A stretch of 64,000 nt of DNA from BJGV01 sp964194745 (GCA_965248035.1 OZ252054.1:806001-870000), one strand, 5' to 3'; positions 1 through 8,666 are shown, counted from the stretch's first letter. Numbers and translations are program-made. Notes: generated by a model from the sequence alone, not told the origin.

Positions 1-294
1 CAGGCTAATTATGCCGCTGCCAAAGCTGGGGTGCTTGGTCTCAGCAAATCACTGGCGCGCGAAGTAGGCAGCCGTAATATCACGGTGAATTGCGTTGCTC
101 CAGGTTTCGTAGATACAGATATGACTCGCGCACTTACAGAGAAACAGCAGCGAGACCTGATCCAGTACGTGCCACTAGCTAGACTGGGACGATCCGAAGA
201 AATAGCCTCAGCGGTAGCATTCCTTGCTTCGCCATCTGCCGGATACATCACTGGTGCAACACTGCATGTAAATGGCGGAATGTATATGGAATAA
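1..294 (+). CDS. fabG: 3-oxoacyl-ACP reductase FabG, C-terminal part (5' end outside window)
   Basis: This is the last 97 codons of the NADPH-dependent beta-ketoacyl-ACP reductase of fatty acid elongation. The frame is open from base 1 and starts with the SDR catalytic YxxxK (Tyr-Ala-Ala-Ala-Lys at codons 4-8). It continues through the conserved NCVAPGFVDTDM stretch and ends with the FabG-type GATLHVNGGMYM tail. acpP and fabF follow on the same strand, the usual fab cluster order. Only the N-terminal Rossmann half is missing, because the window begins inside the gene. Confidence 0.95.
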   Translation, partial: QANYAAAKAGVLGLSKSLAREVGSRNITVNCVAPGFVDTDMTRALTEKQQRDLIQYVPLARLGRSEEIASAVAFLASPSAGYITGATLHVNGGMYME

Positions 295-522
295 CTAAAG
301 AATATCACTATGAACACGTACAAATATTCATAAATCCTTGGCTTGTTATGAATTTGTAAAATCTTAGTTCAGCACGGATAAGCATCGATCTGTGTTGAAA
401 AACGTAAATCAATGCAAATTTGATGTGTTTTCTCAATCAATAATTATGTTCTAGTTTTGTTAATGCTGGAAATTTGTTAAAATAGCGCGTTTTTCTTACC
501 TGAGAAAAGGAAGGGGACCTAG

Positions 523-759
523 ATGGAAAAAGTAGAGCAACGTATAAAAAAAATCGTAGCAGAGCAACTTGGAGTAAACGAAACTGAGGTCAAGAATGAA
601 TCGTCCTTTGTAGATGACTTAGGCGCAGACTCATTGGATACTGTCGAGCTGGTTATGGCACTAGAAGAAGAATTTGAATGCGAAATTCCAGATGAACAGG
701 CAGAAAAAATACATACCGTCCAACAGGCTGTTGATTACATTCACTCCCATACGAATTAG
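523..759 (+). CDS. acpP: Acyl carrier protein AcpP
   Basis: This 78-residue acidic protein carries growing acyl chains on a phosphopantetheine arm in the cytoplasm. The attachment serine is Ser37 in the GADSLD motif. Length and the MEKVEQRIKKIVAEQL opening are typical of AcpP. A purine-rich ribosome site (AAGGAAGGGG) lies just upstream of the ATG. The 228-bp gap after fabG contains an AT-rich stretch with a possible -10 (TAAAAT at 478-483), so acpP probably has its own promoter. It sits between fabG and fabF as usual. Confidence 0.98.
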   Translation: MEKVEQRIKKIVAEQLGVNETEVKNESSFVDDLGADSLDTVELVMALEEEFECEIPDEQAEKIHTVQQAVDYIHSHTN

Positions 760-811
760 TTTCTTGCATTAACTCATCCCACATTCACTCACCCCCACAT
801 TCGGAGTCAAC

Positions 812-2059
812 TTGCCCAAACGTAGGGTAGTCATAACTGGAATAGGCGTTGTTTCGCCCGTCGGCAACAATATATCAGATGCATGGACAAACATCCTGAG
901 CGGTAAGTCTGGTGTTACTCGGATCACTCGCTTTGATGCGTCCGCCATTGCTTCTCAGATCGCCGGAGAAGTCAGAGATTTCGACATCACACAGTTTATA
1001 TCTGCAAAGGATGCACGCCGCATGGATGTATTTATCCATTACGGTATGGCTGCAGCAATCCAGGCGGTAAAAGATGCAGGTATTGAGGATGTTACTGGCT
1101 CAGGCCTTGATGCGGATCGTATCGGCGTCAACATCGGATCAGGTATTGGTGGCTTGCCGATGATCGAGAGTACGGATAGCGCCTATCATAAGGGTGGCCC
1201 GCACAGAATCTCACCTTTCTTCATTCCCAGCACGATCATCAACATGATTGCTGGCAATCTGTCTATCATGTATAACTTTAGGGGACCAAACCTCGCCATT
1301 GTTACTGCCTGCACATCCGCGACCCATAGCATAGGTAGCTCCGCACGCATGATCGAATACGGGGACACAGATGTGATGATTGCGGGTGGCGCAGAATCGT
1401 GTGTAACGCCGCTTGCCGTTGGCGGTTTTGCCTCGGCACGGGCATTGTCAACGCGAAATAACGATCCAGACACTGCCAGTCGACCTTGGGACAGGGACAG
1501 AGATGGTTTCGTACTAGGGGAAGGCGCAGGCATTCTAGTACTAGAAGAAATGGAACACGCAAAACGACGTGGCGCTAAGATTTATGCTGAATTAGCTGGT
1601 TTCGGCATGAATGCAGATGCGTACCATATGACAGCACCTAGCCACGATGGAAAAGGCGCTGCTCGTTGCATGAATAATGCTCTCAATAATGCGGGTATAA
1701 ATGCCTCAGAGGTGGATTATATTAATGCTCACGGCACCTCTACACAGCTAGGTGATATTTCTGAAACCCTGGCGGTAAAATGCTGTTTTGGTGGTCATGC
1801 AAAGAAGCTTGTGGTTAATTCCACCAAGTCCATGACTGGGCACTTGTTAGGTGCTGCAGGCGGGGTTGAGGCGATATTTACCGCTCTGGCAATATATCAT
1901 CAAGCTGCCCCGCCCACCATTAATATTTTCAACCAAGATCCGCAATGCGATCTAGATTATGTGCCCAATACTGCACGTAATATGAAAATTGAAGTGGGAA
2001 TGTCAAATTCATTCGGGTTTGGTGGCACCAATGGTACCCTGATTCTTCGAAAAATGTAG
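812..2059 (+). CDS. fabF: Beta-ketoacyl-ACP synthase II FabF
   Basis: This enzyme condenses malonyl-ACP with acyl-ACP in fatty acid elongation. It is a 415-residue thiolase-fold protein with the full Cys-His-His triad: Cys167 in TACTSA, His307 in NAHGTS and His344 in STKSMTGH. The start is a TTG preceded by GGAG about 10 bases upstream, which gives the standard MPKRRVVITGIGVVSPVG opening. No ATG fits better. It follows acpP by 52 bp and is followed almost directly by mltG, so the three are probably cotranscribed. Confidence 0.97.
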   Translation: MPKRRVVITGIGVVSPVGNNISDAWTNILSGKSGVTRITRFDASAIASQIAGEVRDFDITQFISAKDARRMDVFIHYGMAAAIQAVKDAGIEDVTGSGLDADRIGVNIGSGIGGLPMIESTDSAYHKGGPHRISPFFIPSTIINMIAGNLSIMYNFRGPNLAIVTACTSATHSIGSSARMIEYGDTDVMIAGGAESCVTPLAVGGFASARALSTRNNDPDTASRPWDRDRDGFVLGEGAGILVLEEMEHAKRRGAKIYAELAGFGMNADAYHMTAPSHDGKGAARCMNNALNNAGINASEVDYINAHGTSTQLGDISETLAVKCCFGGHAKKLVVNSTKSMTGHLLGAAGGVEAIFTALAIYHQAAPPTINIFNQDPQCDLDYVPNTARNMKIEVGMSNSFGFGGTNGTLILRKM

Positions 2060-2061
2060 TT

Positions 2062-3066
2062 TTGTCGTTACATCGTATGCGTACGTTAAAACGATTGGTT
2101 CTCCTCACCTCAACTGGAATCCTCCTATTTGTTGGATGGCTCTTCTACCATGTCAACACAGCTGTTCATATTCCTGTTGTCCCTTATGAATTTTCAATCA
2201 AGTCAGGTAGTAGCCTAAGAAATGTTGCTAGGAAACTAGCTGATGCTGGAGTCTTATCTGATGCCTGGTCATTCGTTTTACTATCACAAATAATGGGGCA
2301 TGCCTCCTCACTCAAGGCGGGCAATTATAAGCTTTCTGAAAACACTTCACCTCTTCGATTACTGGAATACATTACCGAGGGGGATGTTAATCAAAGTGAA
2401 ATCAAATTTATTGAGGGCTGGACATTCAGTCAGCTTAGAAAAACACTGAACGAGCACCCTGCCATCCAGCACGATACTGCAAAACTGAGTGATCAGGACA
2501 TTCTGCAATTAATTGGTGCAAGCGAAACTGTGGCAGAAGGGCTGTTTTTTCCCGATACCTATTATTTTGTACATGGCAGCAGCGACGCAGCAATATTGAA
2601 ACAGGCCTATCATATAATGCAAGAAAATCTAGCATCCGCATGGGCTGCAGCCACTAGTGATTTGCCTTTGGAAAGTCCCTATCAGGCTCTGATTTTGGCC
2701 TCCATAATTGAAAAAGAAACTGGTAAAGATACTGATCGAGACACAATTGCAGGCGTATTTATTAACCGACTACGGTCTGGTATGCTGCTTCAAACTGACC
2801 CCACTATTATTTATGGCTTAGGTGAAAAATTCGATGGTAATCTGCGCAAGAAGGATCTTCAGACAGATCATGAATACAATACATACACTCGCCCCGGCCT
2901 CCCGCCTACACCCATTGCTATGCCAGGACTAGCCTCGATTAAAGCAGCACTGAATCCTGCCAAAACCGATGCTCTATACTTTGTCGCAAAGGGAAATGGA
3001 GAATCACACTTCTCCAGTAACTTGGCAGATCACAACCGTGCAGTAGTAAAATACCAGAAAAGATAA
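2062..3066 (+). CDS. mltG: Endolytic peptidoglycan transglycosylase MltG (YceG)
   Basis: This inner-membrane lytic transglycosylase cuts nascent glycan strands and helps set glycan length. An N-terminal membrane anchor (LVLLTSTGILLFVGWLF) precedes the YceG domain. The catalytic Glu lies in SIIEKETG near residue 218, followed by GVFINRLRSGMLLQTDPT and the RPGLPPTPI motif. The first start is TTG 2 bp after fabF; an ATG at 2077 is equally possible and neither has a strong ribosome site. tmk, the usual next gene, is not here: the downstream space is occupied by the transposon at 3153. Confidence 0.95.
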   Translation: MSLHRMRTLKRLVLLTSTGILLFVGWLFYHVNTAVHIPVVPYEFSIKSGSSLRNVARKLADAGVLSDAWSFVLLSQIMGHASSLKAGNYKLSENTSPLRLLEYITEGDVNQSEIKFIEGWTFSQLRKTLNEHPAIQHDTAKLSDQDILQLIGASETVAEGLFFPDTYYFVHGSSDAAILKQAYHIMQENLASAWAAATSDLPLESPYQALILASIIEKETGKDTDRDTIAGVFINRLRSGMLLQTDPTIIYGLGEKFDGNLRKKDLQTDHEYNTYTRPGLPPTPIAMPGLASIKAALNPAKTDALYFVAKGNGESHFSSNLADHNRAVVKYQKR

Positions 3067-3144
3067 TAATAAACAACTTGTTGCATTTCCATAACAAAAA
3101 AATCTAAGTATCCTAATATAGGAGAAAAGATGTTGTTTTACCCC

Positions 3145-3175
3145 TTTCTTTTGGGATTTATGTAGTTGTTACCGG
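3145..3175 (+). repeat. Left target duplication and terminal inverted repeat of IS1595-type element 1
   Basis: The 8-bp sequence TTTCTTTT at 3145-3152 is repeated exactly at 5484-5491, directly outside the other end. The terminal repeat at 3153-3175 starts GGGA and ends ACCGG. It matches the inverted right end at 5461-5483 at 16 of 23 positions. An 8-bp AT-rich target duplication is characteristic of the IS1595 family. Confidence 0.9.
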
Positions 3176-3732
3176 ACTGCCATGTAACGGGGTAATCTGT
3201 TTGGCTAACTCAAATGTTCGCTGTTTCAGCGTGGAAAGCAGGTTGTCATAGGCATCGGTATTGGCGAGGAGGCAGGCTGTGAGACCAGTCACCTCCCCGG
3301 ACTCAATCTTTTGCTGCACCAATCCCCATTCTTCACTCAATGTAAGGAGATACGATTCGGCCCCTCGATAAACCTGCCGTAAGGCCAACCCTTCTAAATC
3401 AGCCTGCTTGTACCGCTCACGGAGTGACGTTTTCACAGAGAGGGCGACAGGTCGTCGAGGATGATATAACACCACATCAAAATCCGCATTCGGCACATGT
3501 GCAAATCGGGCTTGGTAGTAGAAGGGGAGGACTCCCTCTTGTTTCAGGGTTTCACAGGTCAGAAATTCGAGCATCCGGCCGTTGATCGAAGGGTTGGACG
3601 GGAACTGCTTATGATAGCGAGCACACCCGTCCTTAATGATTGAGAGGGCCGTTGATAGATTAACTGCTCCAACACGGCGCAGTAGATTTTCCCTGCCTTA
3701 TCGGTAAGGATTTCCTCAATGAGAGATTGCAT
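3158..3732 (-). pseudogene. Putative restriction endonuclease cargo of element 1, frameshifted
   Basis: The main open part (3158-3574, 138 aa) contains FDVVLYHP followed about 10 residues later by ALSVKTSLRERYKQAD. An Asp followed by a downstream Lys resembles a PD-(D/E)xK nuclease core. A plausible N-terminus lies in another frame: an ATG at 3732-3730, preceded by AAGGA and overlapping the methyltransferase end, reads MQSLIEEILTDKAGK and about 20 further codons. The two halves join only with a frameshift near 3640. Position after a methyltransferase supports a restriction role. I cannot name a family or a recognition site, and a sequencing indel is possible. Confidence 0.55.
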
Positions 3733-4526
3733 TCCTTGAAAATCCGATCTCTGGTCAGCTCACAATATTTGGGCTCTTTCTCAAGACCAATGGCTTGCCG
3801 ACCATGTCGGATCGCTTCTATCATAGTAGTGCCAGATCCGACAAACGGATCAAACACCGTGTCCCCGATAAACGAGAATATCTTGATGCAGCGTTTCGGC
3901 AGTTCTCTTGGAAATGGGGTCTCATGACCAATCCGTTTCCTGCTCTCTCCATTGAATGACCATGACCCCAACGACCATTCCTTAAATTCCTCGGCGCTAA
4001 TATCGTTGTTTCCAGGGCGCTCACGTTTCCACGTATCTTTATAGAGCACAATAATGGTTTCCACAGGGGCAATGACATGAGGGGCGCTGGCTGACTTCCA
4101 ACTCCCCCATGCCGTGCGACGGGAGATATTGCCTTCATTCCACAGAATAGTCGCATGATAGCACCACCCGGCCTCCATTGCTAATCGCGTGATGTCTGCT
4201 GAAAGCGGTTGCTTGCCATTCTTGTTTTTATCCAGCGAGACATTGACGCATAAGCGACCGGTCGATTTCGTCCAATGAAAACAATTCGTCAGCCACTGTT
4301 TAGAAAAGTTCAAATAGGCGTCGTAGGGCAATGAATCATCTTGTTGGGCACCAGAATATGCTTTGCCAACGTTATAGGGGGGAGAGGTCACAATTAAATC
4401 CACGCTTTCTCTCGTGATCGAAGCACGGAGTGTGGCGTCTCCCTGGATCAAGCGGTGAACGAGTGGGGAGTGAGCAAAAAGCACATCCACAGCCGAATCC
4501 AAGAGGCCGGTCCCTACGGCGCTCAT
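3660..4526 (-). CDS. Beta-class DNA methyltransferase (N4-cytosine/N6-adenine type), cargo of element 1
   Basis: This is a 288-residue S-adenosylmethionine-dependent DNA amino-methyltransferase. The catalytic motif TSPPY is at residues 47-51 and the SAM-binding motif DPFVGSGTT begins near residue 226. That order (catalytic motif before the FxGxG motif) defines the beta class. The start ATG overlaps the transposase stop as ATGA, so it is probably translated by coupling from the transposase. The nuclease-like ORF begins inside its 3' end. It should protect the site cut by the partner nuclease, but specificity cannot be read from sequence. Confidence 0.88.
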   Translation of the reverse strand: MSAVGTGLLDSAVDVLFAHSPLVHRLIQGDATLRASITRESVDLIVTSPPYNVGKAYSGAQQDDSLPYDAYLNFSKQWLTNCFHWTKSTGRLCVNVSLDKNKNGKQPLSADITRLAMEAGWCYHATILWNEGNISRRTAWGSWKSASAPHVIAPVETIIVLYKDTWKRERPGNNDISAEEFKEWSLGSWSFNGESRKRIGHETPFPRELPKRCIKIFSFIGDTVFDPFVGSGTTMIEAIRHGRQAIGLEKEPKYCELTRDRIFKECNLSLRKSLPIRQGKSTAPCWSS

Positions 4527-5417
4527 TGGACAAGCCCCTGATACGTTAAGCGTTTGCCAATGGCCGCATCACAGACGCTTTCAATGCGGTGCATGGTCTC
4601 CCGGCCACAACGTCCTTCATTGAGCCTGAACGAAAATTCATGAATATAACGCGATAAATGCTTGACGGATACTTGATGGAATGTGCCGTTCAGTCCACGT
4701 TTTAAGACCGCCCAAACGCTCTCAATGCCAATGGTTTACGGCTTGGTGCTGATAGCCTTTACGCTCAATGCCTCGATAGGCGGCATGGTCATCCGTATAG
4801 AGCGTGCTGCCTATTTCTATCGCCTCTTGAATCTCCGTCCACAGCGTAAGCCGATCCGTCGCAGGCACTGGCAGGGCCACGGTCTTGCCACCACGCTCCC
4901 TCATGCCGAGGACGGGTTGTTTGCCAACTGTCCCGGCTTTCGGTTTATCCCCTTTCTTCCAGTGCTTGTTCCGTTCTTTCCCGCCCACATACGTTTCGTC
5001 GATTTCTACGATTCCTGAGAGACGGGTAAGATCGCCACGGCAAGCCTCTCGAATCCGATGCAACGCAAACCAGGCGGACTTATACGTGACCCCAATTTCT
5101 TTGCTTAATTGCATAGCGCTAATGCTCTTTCGAGAAGTCATGACGGTGTAAATGGCATAGAGCCATTTGTGAAGTCGAATGTGTGATTTTTCAAAAATGG
5201 AACCGGTCCGAACACTAAAATGCTTGCCGCATCCTCGACAGTCATACATCCCTTTTCGTTTTCCCGATCTTGTATAGACCGATAGGCTTTGACATGTCGG
5301 GCAAGACACACCATATTTCCAGCGACGATCCTCAAGGTACTGTCGTGCGGTTTCCTCGTCAGGAAACATTTCCATCAACTGGTAGACACTGATTGCAGTA
5401 TTGATCTTATAAGGCAT
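4523..5417 (-). pseudogene. IS1595-family transposase with internal deletion
   Basis: The N-terminal 231 codons (5417-4722) hold the family's zinc ribbon (CPTC and CRGC pairs) and the first two catalytic Asp residues, in VEIDETYVGG and LYTDDHAAY. Translation then hits a stop after AVNHWH. The C-terminus continues in another frame (GIESVWAVLKRGLNG to YQGLVQ, stop at 4523). Compared with the intact copy at 44582-45559, about 38 bp are missing near 4730, removing the stretch with the catalytic Asn of the DDNK motif. A clean in-frame remnant on both sides argues for a recent deletion. Confidence 0.85.
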
Positions 5418-5460
5418 GGCATCCTCCTCTCATGATAAGAGAATTATACCACAATATTTT

Positions 5461-5491
5461 CCGGTGTAAAGTATATAGTTCCCTTTCTTTT
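5461..5491 (-). repeat. Right terminal inverted repeat and target duplication of element 1
   Basis: The terminal repeat at 5461-5483 starts CCGGT and ends TTCCC. It is the inverted counterpart of 3153-3175. The following TTTCTTTT (5484-5491) is identical to the 8 bp outside the left end. The transposase promoter must lie between 5418 and this end. Confidence 0.9.
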
Positions 5492-5614
5492 ACCTATAGA
5501 GGATGGTTTCCCCCTTGATAAAATAGCAGGATTAAACATAGACCTATTTACATAAATATCTATAACTACTGGATGCAGCTTAAATTTTTTGCTTGAGCAT
5601 CTGTTAACTGTAAT

Positions 5615-5995
5615 ATGAAAACAAAAATTTTAGTTTTTATTCCGGTTCTGATGACCATTGGAACTATTATAACTACCGTCACCTCTGCTGAAATATTCAG
5701 ACATGTGGATAAAAATGGGCAAGTCACCTATTCCAATACCTGCATAAATGGCGCTAAGAAAGTCCATCTTAATCGAACCTTAGCCAAGGCCAAAATGGCA
5801 ACACCTAAGAATTTTCCCAAAGTAGATAGTAGAATACAAAGAAAAAGAGATTTGAAACGCCGCAATATTCTAGAAGATGAACTGGCCGCAGAAAAGAAGC
5901 TCTTGTCAAACGCAAATCAAACTTTAAAGAAAGATGATGTATCATTGCATATGAGGAATATTATTGCACTGAAGAAGGAGCTAATGAACCTCTAA
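5615..5995 (+). CDS. Periplasmic DUF4124-domain protein (first of a tandem pair)
   Basis: This 126-residue protein has a signal peptide (hydrophobic segment ending near residue 25, TSA). A DUF4124 motif follows: EIFRHVDKNGQVTYSNTC. The rest is a lysine-rich, predicted helical tail (EDELAAEKKLLSNANQTL). The domain is common in secreted proteobacterial proteins and its function is unknown. The next gene encodes a related protein 40 bp downstream, so the two probably form an operon. Confidence 0.8.
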   Translation: MKTKILVFIPVLMTIGTIITTVTSAEIFRHVDKNGQVTYSNTCINGAKKVHLNRTLAKAKMATPKNFPKVDSRIQRKRDLKRRNILEDELAAEKKLLSNANQTLKKDDVSLHMRNIIALKKELMNL

Positions 5996-6035
5996 TTAGG
6001 ATCAATCAGACTTCACAGATTTGAATGGTGATTCT

Positions 6036-6476
6036 ATGAAAATTAAAGATATCGTACTTTTAGCTCTGTTTAGTGTCTCCTGTACTGCACGATCTGAGGT
6101 TTACAAATATGTGGATAAGAGCGGCAATGTCACATATTCAAATGCTCCCCAGAAGGATGCCCAAAAGCTCAAACTACCGCCGCTTACCGTAGTACCAAGA
6201 ACCAACTTAGAATTAGAAACCAAAACTCCGGAGCCTTCTGCCGATAAAAATGAAGAGCACCGTGAGACCGTTGAAAAAATGATTGCCGAGAAGACAAAAC
6301 TTCTTGAAGAAAGAAAAAAAGAGTATAACGACGGCGAACCCGAACGTATTGGCAGTGAAAGGAATTACCAAAGATACCTTGACCGGATCCAACGGCTCAA
6401 GAATGAAATAGCTCTACACGAAGAAAATATCGGAACTCTCAAGCTTGAACTACAGAATCTGGACAACACTAATTAG
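6036..6476 (+). CDS. Periplasmic DUF4124-domain protein with coiled-coil tail (second of pair)
   Basis: It starts at the ATG giving MKIKDIVLLALFSVSC, a signal peptide; an in-frame TTG 15 bases upstream is less likely. After the signal comes the DUF4124 motif EVYKYVDKSGNVTYSNAP, closely like the preceding gene. A long charged coiled-coil region follows (KTKLLEERKKEYNDGE to NEIALHEENIGTL). It looks like a paralogue of the upstream gene with a longer helical part. The molecular role is unknown. Confidence 0.8.
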   Translation: MKIKDIVLLALFSVSCTARSEVYKYVDKSGNVTYSNAPQKDAQKLKLPPLTVVPRTNLELETKTPEPSADKNEEHRETVEKMIAEKTKLLEERKKEYNDGEPERIGSERNYQRYLDRIQRLKNEIALHEENIGTLKLELQNLDNTN

Positions 6477-6550
6477 ATATACCCCTAGTATTTTATAGGG
6501 ACCTCTGTAAATTTGAGGACAGTAGTTAAGTCACGAATAAAGGTTTTAAG

Positions 6551-6946
6551 TTGAGTAAAAACGACGTGCTAGGTAAGCTACTCCTGCGTTTGACGCTGGG
6601 TATTTTAATACTATTTCATGGTATAACAAAAATTCTTAATCCAGGTTCGCTAGAGTTTATTGAAGGACAACTTGCAACACTGGGTCTTACTCCCTATATA
6701 GCATATGGTGTGTTTTTGGGCGAAGTCATTGCACCGTTGTTAATAATTTTTGGTATTTTTACTCGTTTTGGCGGATTTTTAATAGCGGGTAATATAGTAT
6801 TTGCGCTTGTATTGGTACATAGAAATGAATTCTTAAGTCTGGGAGAAACAGGTGGATGGGTACTTGAGTTACAAGGATTTTTCTTACTATGCGGGTTAAC
6901 AATTTTGCTAATGGGCAGTGGAAGATTCGCAATCAGACCAGACTAA
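6551..6946 (+). CDS. DoxX family membrane protein
   Basis: This 131-residue protein has four hydrophobic segments and the DoxX signature: LLRLTLGILILFHGITKI near the N-terminus and GEVIAPLLIIFGIFTRFGG in the middle. DoxX proteins are small inner-membrane proteins, often linked to thiol or redox homeostasis, without one agreed activity. The start is a TTG with AAGG about 10 bases upstream. It lies 74 bp after the DUF4124 pair on the same strand. Confidence 0.85.
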   Translation: MSKNDVLGKLLLRLTLGILILFHGITKILNPGSLEFIEGQLATLGLTPYIAYGVFLGEVIAPLLIIFGIFTRFGGFLIAGNIVFALVLVHRNEFLSLGETGGWVLELQGFFLLCGLTILLMGSGRFAIRPD

Positions 6947-7000
6947 TAAAGTATATCATCAAAGTTACAATATACGGTTGTGTCGATAAGTATCACGTTC

Positions 7001-7035
7001 TAAATATCCGCTTTTGGTACAAAGCAAACGCTCAA
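7001..7035 (+). repeat. Degenerate copy of a palindromic repeat, upstream of the hydrolase gene
   Basis: The core CCGCTTTTGGTACAAAGC matches the perfect hairpin at 8637-8666 (CTGCTTTTGGCACAAAGC) with only a few changes, and flanking AAAT is shared. The outer stem is decayed here. It lies in the 365-bp gene-free stretch 6947-7311, where I see nothing else except a good ribosome site (AAGGAGG at 7301-7307) for the next gene. Confidence 0.6.
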
Positions 7036-7311
7036 TTTTTTCAAAAGCGGCGGAATCGAATAACAAGCTGGAATGCTCATTAACACATACTCTACACTTT
7101 TCAATGTTTCGATGTTGCCCCCAAAGTTGCCCTATGAAATGCCAGATTCAATAGGATGGCATAAGACCATATTGAACTAGAGGGATGAATTAGCGCTCAG
7201 CTGAATACCGCATACTTCTTTAGATTTATTTAAGCTAGGGGGCACACCTAGTCTGAAACTGTCCCCACTTCCTATCAATGTAGTACCTTACTACGTAAGT
7301 AAGGAGGTTTG

Positions 7312-8602
7312 ATGAAATCTAAACTGACTCGAATCTGTTTTTTGGCATTAATCTTCGTTTTGTCGGGCTGCGCCGGACCGCGGTTGATGATGCCCACACC
7401 TAATCTGTACCTCGATGAGAGCCATGATTGGTACGGAGACCTGCCTCCCCGGCTGAGGAGCACGGAGGTTCGGCTTTTCTACATCACGGACCGTGTGCCC
7501 GAAGATGCCGAGGAAGGCAATCTTCGTTACGGCTACGGTCGCTCCCCCTCGCTGGCGTTTGGGACCGCTGTTGTGAATCTCGGTGTGGGCATCACTTGGG
7601 AAGAACTGCTCGAGGCAAGTCGGACCCAGACCCGCTCCAAGAAAGTCGTGCTCAAATTGGGAGTGATTAAGGAAATCTTTCGTACCCCCGATTTACCCGC
7701 TACCTTACAAAGAGGTGGATGGACGAATCATCGTGCAACCGGATCTGCTGGTGGAGGACAAAACTGCAAGGGAAGTCTTCCGCCACACGCTCACAGAGCA
7801 GCTTGCACTGACGCCGCGCAAAGAAGTCTTCATCTACGTCCACGGATACAATAACAGCTTCAAAGACGCCGCCTTGGTGTCGGCGGAACTCTGGCACTTC
7901 CTAGGGCGTATCGGCGTGCTGATCATCTACACTTGGCCGGCGGGTTATCCTGGACTGTTTGGTTACACCTACGACCGCGAGTCAAGCGAGTTCACTATCT
8001 ACCATTTGCGAGAAACCTTGAGCTTCCTTGCGAGTTTCCCTGAGGTCGAGAAGATCCACCTTATCGCGCACAGCCGGGGAACCGGTGTCGCTATCGCCGC
8101 GGTGCGCGAACTCACCATATCGGCCCGTGCCACGGGAATCGATCCAAAGGCTAAGTTCAAGATTCACAATCTTGTCCTCGTAGCACCAGACCTAGACGTG
8201 CAGGTCGCGGTACAGCGAATTGCGGGGGACAAACTGGACTACAGTGTCAATCGCTTTACCATATACACCTCTTCGGCTGACGAAGCTATCGGTGTCGCCG
8301 AGTGGCTTTTCTCTAGTCCGCGCGGGCGCGTCGGAACTATCGGCATGGAGGACATGAGCGAGGTCCTCAAGGCTGCGCTGGAGTTTAGCCCAAAGAGCGT
8401 TAAACACATTAACTATTCGCCCGCACCCAACTCACCGACTGGCAGCTATGGACACAGTTACTTCCGCACTGCCCCGACAGTGAGCTCTGATCTAGTCCTG
8501 ATGCTGCGTGATGATCTCGATGCGGGCACACCCGGACGACCGCTGAAACCGATGGGCCTCGGTTTTTGGCGTATACCGCCAGGTTATCCAGCTGCGCAAT
8601 AG
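7312..8602 (+). pseudogene. DUF900-type alpha/beta-hydrolase lipoprotein, split by a frameshift
   Basis: The first part (from the ATG at 7312, behind AAGGAGG) encodes a lipoprotein signal ending LSGC and the domain start VRLFYITDR. The second part (from about 7700) encodes the catalytic domain: VFIYVHGYNNSFKDA, the nucleophile elbow IAHSRGTGV and a late SYGHSYF segment. The frames join if one C of the CCC run at 7696-7698 is removed, giving DLPLPYKEVDGR. The protein would be an outer-membrane-anchored esterase-like enzyme. The gene is clearly richer in GC than its neighbours, suggesting transfer. A sequencing error is possible. Confidence 0.75.
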
Positions 8603-8636
8603 ATCTGCGCATAAATTGGGGAAAGGAAAATCTACA

Positions 8637-8666
8637 AATGTCTGCTTTTGGCACAAAGCAGACATT
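8637..8666 (+). repeat. Perfect 12-bp-stem hairpin repeat
   Basis: AATGTCTGCTTT (8637-8648) and AAAGCAGACATT (8655-8666) pair perfectly around the loop TGGCAC. No T-run follows, so it is not a simple terminator. A degenerate copy lies on the other side of the hydrolase gene at 7001-7035. Short spurious peptides containing SALCQKQTF arise from this sequence; I recall similar peptides from many proteobacterial genomes, which suggests a widespread repeat. Confidence 0.75.

Larger units (their letters stand above)
3153..5483 (-). mobile_element. IS1595-type transposon 1 carrying a methyltransferase and a restriction-enzyme-like gene
   Basis: This 2331-bp element is defined by imperfect 23-bp terminal repeats beginning GGGA and an exact 8-bp target duplication (TTTCTTTT). 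All genes read on the minus strand: transposase, DNA methyltransferase, then an endonuclease-like ORF whose stop lies inside the left terminal repeat. Transposase and methyltransferase overlap by ATGA. The transposase has an internal deletion and the nuclease a frameshift, so the copy is probably no longer autonomous. It inserted between mltG and the DUF4124 genes. Confidence 0.9.

Noticed and set aside
3120..3152. Continuation of an mltG-tmk operon after mltG
   Set aside because: No tmk sequence is found on either side of the transposon; the genes after it are unrelated.
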